From: Asterionellopsis glacialis
Lineage: Eukaryota > Bacillariophyta > Plagiogrammaphyceae > Rhaphoneidales > Asterionellopsidaceae
Reading direction: 5' to 3'
Assembly: GCA_014885115.2 (NCBI GenBank)
Contig: WKLE02002003.1
Coordinates: 6,316 to 38,357, forward strand
Length of the DNA stretch: 32,042 bases
Part shown: positions 27,407 to 32,042 of the stretch, one piece after another
Position numbering within the stretch: the first letter of the stretch is position 1
How the letters are laid out: every line of letters starts with the position of its first letter
Made by a program: the position numbers and the translations under genes
The notes under the pieces: model-generated
Told to the model about the DNA's origin: nothing
Database searches by the model: none
What the model saw: only the letters and a program-made list of their open reading frames with translations

Positions 27407-29716
27407 ATGTCGGGAAAAAGCTTGAAAATGAGCGGAAAGTATGGAGAAAACGATGGCGATGATAGGCCAAATCGTCCAAAAGTGACACCAAGTCGCCCAT
27501 CTTCTGCTAGATACGAAACGCCGATTGGTCTTAGTGCTGACGAAATATCTGAGCTTGTTCAAAACAAGGACCAAAAGGAGACAGAAATTACTTCAAAGGA
27601 TGACATTTCCTCCAAAAAGCAAGCAATCGCGTCCGACCGGAAGGGGCGACCTTCAAAAGCAACGGTTCCTGGAGCTGTTGCTGTTACTCATGGTGATTCT
27701 GATTTAATCATGCAGGAAGATCCATCATCGTCGGGATTGTCCAATTTAGACCAAGCGATTGATGAAAAATTAATTGCACAAGGAAAGGTTCGTTCTAAAC
27801 CAGCAATCATGCCCGGTGCAGTGGCCGTTAGCGGAAATCAGATGGATTCTGAAAAAGGTGCCTTGAAAAAATCAGCTGGACCTGCCATGATAAGTTTATC
27901 GGACGAAGAAGCTCCTTTGCCATCACCAGTTGTCGTTAGATCAGAAAATTCATATGACGCAAGGCTCAATGCCAAAATCGATCAGGAAATTGGCCGAATG
28001 ACACAGTCTGATACCAACGATGGGAATGATACCAACGATATCGAACAATCCTCTGAAGTAAATACTTCAAGTCAAAAAGATCGCGTCTCAGGTATGATGA
28101 CAGCCTTTGTAGAGCCGATTCAGTCTGACCCAGAAAGCGGGGCCATTGATAAAAGTAAACGCACTTTTGGTAGCCATCCAGGCGGATCATTCAACGACCA
28201 TGGAACAGATGAACTTCAAGCAAGAACGACTAGTATTTGGATGATTTGCTGTTGTGTCCTCATTCTTGTAGGTGCTCCTGTCGCAATTGCATTGGGGGTG
28301 ATCTATAGCCGCGATAGCGATAGTGAAAGTACAACGGTGACCGAAACTACTACCCCTTCATCCTCTCCAACCGTTTTTTATACAGCCCCGCCAACACCAG
28401 ATTTAGGCTTGAGCTTGACTGCACCCAACACATCGACTTCTTCCTGGACGCCTTTGGCTCAGAATTTAACTGGAACCGGAGAAAACGACCGCTTTGGAAC
28501 GTCGTTATCGTTCTCATATAATGGAACAGTGGTTGCTGTCGGTGCACCGGGCAATATTGATGGTGGGACAGGCACTGGGCAAGTCCAAGTGTTTGAATTG
28601 TCCGAAGATAATAAAGCATGGTTGCCCTTGGGACAAAAAATAAACGGTGATAAAATGGAGCGAATCGGTGACTTTGTATTTTTATCAGGAGATAACAAAG
28701 TTTTAGCAATATCCTCGACATCATCTTCCGCTTCGAATCTAGATAGGAATGGAAAAGTTACACTCTATGCGTATAATGGCACACTCTGGGAACAATTAGG
28801 TGACCCTATCGAGGGTTCAGGTGCGCTTGATGCATTCGGTGAATCTGTCGCCCTCAACGCAGTATCACCCCGTCGTGTGATCATAGGATCCTCACGAAAT
28901 GACGACAATGGTGAGAATGCTGGGCATGCTAAAGTTTTTGAATACAAAGAGTCTTTGAAAGAATGGGTGCAGATTGGAACAACTTTTCTTGGAAAGAATC
29001 CAAATGATAGGTTTGGATCAAGCGTATCGATGTCTGCAAGCGGAAATAGAATAAGTATTTCAGCGCCACTTTCAGGTATGTCCATAACAAGCACGAATTC
29101 TGTATTCTCTTTTCTATGGCTTCCTAAGTTTTCCTTTCCTTTTACTTCGTGAACTTTAATAATTTTTTATGTTTGTGCTTAACTTTTAGATGAAGGTGGT
29201 TCAGAGACTGGATCAGTATTTACTTTTGACTATAGTGCTGAATCTCAATCATGGACTTCAGTCGGAACGGGTACGATAGGAAGTATTTCATACGGAAAAT
29301 TTGGAACTAGTCTTGAATTGAGTGGTAGTGGACGATACATTGTTGTTGGGAGTCCACGCGCTGATACTGTTTCTGGGGGAAGAGAAGGATCTGTGGCCGT
29401 CTACGAAAACATCGGATTAAGCTGGATATTGAAAGGGCAAATTTTTCTAGGTGAAAATATTGATGATCAAGCAGGGAAAATGGTTGCAATATCATTTGAC
29501 GGAAGCCGCATTGCATTTTCTGCTGGAGTCGGTTATGTTGTAGTGTATGAGTATAAATCTGGATCAGACTCGTGGCTCCAGCAGGGTAATCAGATTGTTG
29601 GACCTGGTGACTTTGGTGAGAATTTTGGTTCCTCTCTCAGTCTAGCCGCCAATGGCTATCGCGTTGCCGTTGGCGCAGATGGTTTTCGGGGAAGTGCCTT
29701 TGTTTTTGAATACTAA
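27407..29716 (+). CDS. Type II membrane protein with FG-GAP-like ectodomain and two PGAVAV motifs
   Basis: Exon 1 (27407-29075) and exon 2 (29190-29716) join across a 114-nt intron (GTATGTCC...TTTTAG) to give 731 aa. The ATG at 27407 was chosen because the longer frame starts with TTG. Residues 1-276 are hydrophilic with two copies of PGAVAV (88-93 and 136-141) and repeated short helices (LDQAIDEKLIAQ, LNAKIDQEI). One membrane segment lies at 277-300 (IWMICCCVLILVGAPVAIALG). After a Ser/Thr-rich stalk, residues about 345-731 consist of repeats of the form W-x-P/Q-L-G...GDxFGxSVSLSxxGxxVAVGAP...GxxxVFEY, an FG-GAP-like beta-propeller as in integrin alpha. The intron splits an SAPLS/DEGG repeat and splicing restores it. 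A cell-surface role in adhesion or wall contact is likely. Tail to tail with the next gene, 52 bp between stops. Confidence 0.87.
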
Positions 29717-29768
29717 TCAGTTTTTTCTAAGAAGTCTACAATTTTAAGTATCATGGTTACTTATCTCT

Positions 29769-31079
29769 CTACTGTGGTTTTGCCAGCGTCTTTCTAGGCA
29801 GGGTTTTCCATGCAGCTCCAATAGGCATGTCTACAACATCGCAAAATACACCTTTAGGAGATCTGATAGCGTTCATCATGATCATACCTTGTTTCGGGCT
29901 AAGCAAGTGCATAGCTTCGTCGAAGACCCCCAAGTTGCAAAGCCTATTCGCGAGGGTTGCTTGATAGTCCGTCAATGGAACAAACCGCATCATTGTTTGT
30001 CGGAGTGATCGTTTGGAGTTTAGGTTAGACTTCATCGTACCCATGTTTTTAACAATTTGTGTATATCTTCCAAGCCGCTGGATTTCTACCTTCGATGCAA
30101 GGCGTTCGTCATTTGTATGATAATAGATGGTGTCAGCTACGCCCTTCTGCAGTGCATATTGAATAACATTGCTAAAATACGCTCTGGTTGAATCATAGGT
30201 CACTTCCACTACAGATTCACCGTTCATATAGCCAGCATTTGTACCAATAACACCCTCGAGCCCAGCAAGTTCAATTTCGCCTACATTCGAATCCTCCATT
30301 CCAAAAGTTACTTGACGCTCTGTTCTCTTCACGAGTCCGTTACTCTCTTTTTTCTTACCGTTGAACTCTTCCATGAGCAGTGACAAATATGCTGGTATGG
30401 AACTATTGCGCACTTTCATAGCATCTATAATGGCACCTACTACACCACCGAGGTATAAATACTGGCCGCAAACAAGTGGGACCACATCAACTCCGTCTTC
30501 ATCAAGTATTCGGATTTTGGTATAGTCTTGTTTTCCCTCTTGATTACTCATTCTTGTTTTTCTTCTCTCCACGTGAATTTCACATGTTATGAATATAGAC
30601 GTCACTGCCTCAACAAGTAGAGGATGGGACAAAACTTCTAGTCCAGTCTCTTTGTCACCTGGCAATTCTGCCTCGACAACGAATATGAGACGACGAGTTC
30701 TTCGTGATTGCTCTTTTGCTTCATTCAAACATGAAAATTGATATTCAATTGAGCCAAGTTCTTCGTTTGGTCCGATTTTGAGTTTGTAAATATCCCCACT
30801 AGGCGGCAGCGGGGCGGGTAGACTAGAAGAGAGAACAATTTCATCATCCCGGTCTATAGAGGAAGGCGCTGCATCAATTGCCGTCCGGGACAAACTTCGA
30901 CAATTAACATTTTCGCTATCTCTTTTATGAGATGCAAGATTTGATTTCGTGCTAAGCGTTCTTGTCGAGCTGAAAGTCGTGGAAATACTCCTGGATGTTG
31001 TCTTCGACGAACGCAAAGGTTCAAGACTCTCTTCAATTTCAATAACATCTTCTTTCTTTATACAACTGCAATTTCCCAT
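29769..31079 (-). CDS. Probably myristoylated protein with thioredoxin-like and degenerate MsrA-like regions
   Basis: The open frame extends to 31157 but begins with GTG. I chose the ATG at 31077-31079 because it gives MGNCSCIKK, a typical N-myristoylation/palmitoylation start; the protein is then 436 aa. An upstream in-frame ATG (MILGKF) would bury this motif. Residues 15-85 are Ser/Thr-rich linker. Residues 128-225 (RLIFVVEAELPGDKETGLEV, SHPLLVEAVTSIFI, then ILDEDGVDVVPL and GGVVGAIIDAMK) look like a thioredoxin-fold domain lacking a CxxC. Residues 255-315 (RQVTFGMED, ELAGLEGVIGTNAGYMNGES, VVEVTYDS) follow the MsrA pattern, but the catalytic GCFW is replaced by GMED. FVPLTDYQATLANRLCNLG and LSPKQ near the end match the tail I recall from bacterial proteins with this arrangement. 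A non-catalytic membrane-tethered role is inferred. Confidence 0.72.
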   Translation of the reverse strand: MGNCSCIKKEDVIEIEESLEPLRSSKTTSRSISTTFSSTRTLSTKSNLASHKRDSENVNCRSLSRTAIDAAPSSIDRDDEIVLSSSLPAPLPPSGDIYKLKIGPNEELGSIEYQFSCLNEAKEQSRRTRRLIFVVEAELPGDKETGLEVLSHPLLVEAVTSIFITCEIHVERRKTRMSNQEGKQDYTKIRILDEDGVDVVPLVCGQYLYLGGVVGAIIDAMKVRNSSIPAYLSLLMEEFNGKKKESNGLVKRTERQVTFGMEDSNVGEIELAGLEGVIGTNAGYMNGESVVEVTYDSTRAYFSNVIQYALQKGVADTIYYHTNDERLASKVEIQRLGRYTQIVKNMGTMKSNLNSKRSLRQTMMRFVPLTDYQATLANRLCNLGVFDEAMHLLSPKQGMIMMNAIRSPKGVFCDVVDMPIGAAWKTLPRKTLAKPQ

Positions 31080-31746
31080 GTTCCAATTGCAAATGATAGC
31101 TCTGAACTTACCCAGAATCATTCCGTCTTGTGGAGATTGAATGTAGGGACTGCCCACTAAAATGCTCTCAACTCTGGCAAGGTGCTTTGAAACGATACGT
31201 TACAACTGGAATAAAGTAACAAAACGTGATGAGCAAATGTATTCCTATGAACTTTGTATAAAGTATTTACTACTGCTGCTGCTATACTTTAAGAAAATGT
31301 ACCCATCCAGGTAATTGTGTGTATCACTGCAACACTGCTTGTAGTTTTTTTAATTAACATCATGTCGTTTTTCTAAATAATAATGATAAATAATTAAATT
31401 ATGATTTATTATTTTCTGCAGCACTAAAATAGTTCAAAATCGTCAGCACAGATACCAGGTATAATTTCTTTTAAAAAAATACCAGGTACAGTACATACCG
31501 GCTTAAGCACGTACGCTGGTTTTAATTATTGCTGATAGAATTCAAAACTGCATGCAGTAAAGCGGGCATATTTCATACAGTACACCACTTCGTACAAGCT
31601 ATGGTGCATGCAGTATTGGGAGTCGAAATTTTGATGGGGTACCTGGTATCTAGTCTTTTGTATGTAGGACTACATTTCGTGTGAAATCAGTTTCTTCCTA
31701 CCAGCATTTTGTAGGAAAATACATACGCATAATTTTCGTTGATTTA
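31080..31746. other. Intergenic region with palindromic repeats
   Basis: This is the 5' flank of the MsrA-like gene. TACCAGGTA lies at 31453-31461 and 31480-31488, TACCTGGTA at 31640-31648 and the palindrome ATGTAGGACTACAT at 31662-31675. A GTAAGT donor-like site near 31117 (minus) hints at a 5' UTR intron. No gene recognised. Confidence 0.5.
31453..31675. repeat. Dispersed TACCAGGTA/TACCTGGTA copies
   Basis: Three exact copies (31453, 31480, 31640) occur within 200 nt, followed by ATGTAGGACTACAT at 31662-31675. A near-identical GTGTAGGACTACAT lies beside TACC units at 27193-27206, which suggests a composite element rather than isolated motifs. Confidence 0.7.
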
Positions 31747-31980
31747 TTACGATGACATCAGCAATTTGTCACTTTTATTGTCATGCTTGAAGTTTGTCGC
31801 CAGCCTCTTCTCCGAATTCAGAGTAGTGTCAGGGTGTTCTTCGACCTCCCCCCAATTCATGCGTCTGTTGAAAATATACTGGTCCGCTACACAACAAAAA
31901 ATCTTGTTTTTGCAAATCGCGAAGCATTCGACAATGGTGCGAACGCGACGGTCATCATACATTGGGAAGCCTTCCCCCAT
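31747..31980 (-). CDS. Possible small gene or 3' exon, 77 aa, unknown
   Basis: A minus-strand frame from the ATG at 31978-31980 to TAA at 31747-31749 gives a 77-aa product beginning MGEGFPMYDDRRVRTIVECF and containing AICKNKIFCCVADQ and RMNWGEVEEHPD. Its codons and amino-acid mix (Trp, Cys, Asp, Arg) look like real coding sequence rather than AT-rich noise. The same frame is closed by TGA codons about 15-20 nt upstream, so it is either a very short gene or a terminal exon. The ATG lies in the left arm of the palindrome at 31978-32042. No family recognised. The opposite strand holds a 75-codon frame over the same bases that seems less likely. Confidence 0.4.
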   Translation of the reverse strand: MGEGFPMYDDRRVRTIVECFAICKNKIFCCVADQYIFNRRMNWGEVEEHPDTTLNSEKRLATNFKHDNKSDKLLMSS

Positions 31981-32042
31981 TGTATCCAAAAGATGCCATC
32001 CTCATCATGATGTTGAGGATGGTTCCTCAACTGGATACAATG
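31978..32042. repeat. 65-nt imperfect palindrome at the window edge
   Basis: Outer arms 31978-31988 (CATTGTATCCA) and 32032-32042 (TGGATACAATG) pair perfectly. Inner arms 31996-32004 (CCATCCTCA) and 32014-32022 (TGAGGATGG) also pair perfectly around a 9-nt centre. Each outer arm carries an ATG pointing outward: minus-strand at 31980 and plus-strand at 32040-32042. It may be the centre of a longer inverted duplication that continues beyond the window. Confidence 0.8.

Noticed and set aside
31783..32010. 75-codon plus-strand frame near the right edge
   Set aside because: Overlaps the more protein-like minus-strand frame base for base and runs into the palindrome; I favour the minus strand.

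Overview
The window is nuclear DNA from a photosynthetic stramenopile, most likely a pennate diatom. The evidence is compact GT-AG genes with single or few introns of about 100-190 nt, signal peptides followed directly by an aromatic +1 residue (the plastid 'ASAFAP-like' presequence of diatoms), single-pass surface proteins with FG-GAP-like propellers, and many short palindromes of the TACCNGGTA / TACCGGTA type between genes. No prokaryotic operon features, rRNA, tRNA, CRISPR array or intact transposon was recognised. I infer the genus-level placement from style only.

Left part (1-9750): the N-terminus of an unknown minus-strand gene at the left edge; a TVP38/TMEM64 (VTT/DedA-like) membrane protein; two related small proteins (152 and 153 aa) with predicted plastid presequences, an intron at the same place and the same C-terminal signature; a divergent cyclophilin-like protein that also looks plastid-targeted; a small two-TM protein resembling DUF6787 with a mitochondrial-type presequence; and, tail to tail with it, a carbonyl-reductase-like SDR.

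Middle part (9751-21754): a Nudix hydrolase of the NUDT6/plant NUDX type; a tiny gene on the opposite strand that fuses a ubiquitin-like domain to complete ribosomal protein eL41; the full-length splicing factor SF3B1, whose two introns are both multiples of three and free of stops; a two-zinc-finger (Stc1-like) RGG-box protein; a cysteine-rich protein with a hydrophobic tail; and a repeat protein built from three HPxxSYWxW...EEEIRQxLS units.

Right part (21755-32042): a stand-alone GT-B glycosyltransferase-like protein, a HAD phosphatase resembling the phosphatase domain of plant TH2, a secreted cysteine-containing protein, a type II membrane protein with an FG-GAP-like ectodomain and two PGAVAV motifs, a probably myristoylated protein with thioredoxin-like and degenerate MsrA-like regions, and at the right edge a possible 77-aa coding exon whose start codon lies in one arm of a 65-nt imperfect palindrome that ends the window.

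The genes do not form one pathway. Several neighbours share organisation: plastid-directed products at 3136-7400, tail-to-tail pairs with 50-210 bp between stops, and long head-to-head spacers that hold the palindromic repeats. The most unusual items are the ubiquitin-like/eL41 fusion, the paired small plastid proteins, the YWxW repeat protein, the stop-free introns of SF3B1, the degenerate MsrA-like protein and the strongly over-represented TACCWGGTA element.
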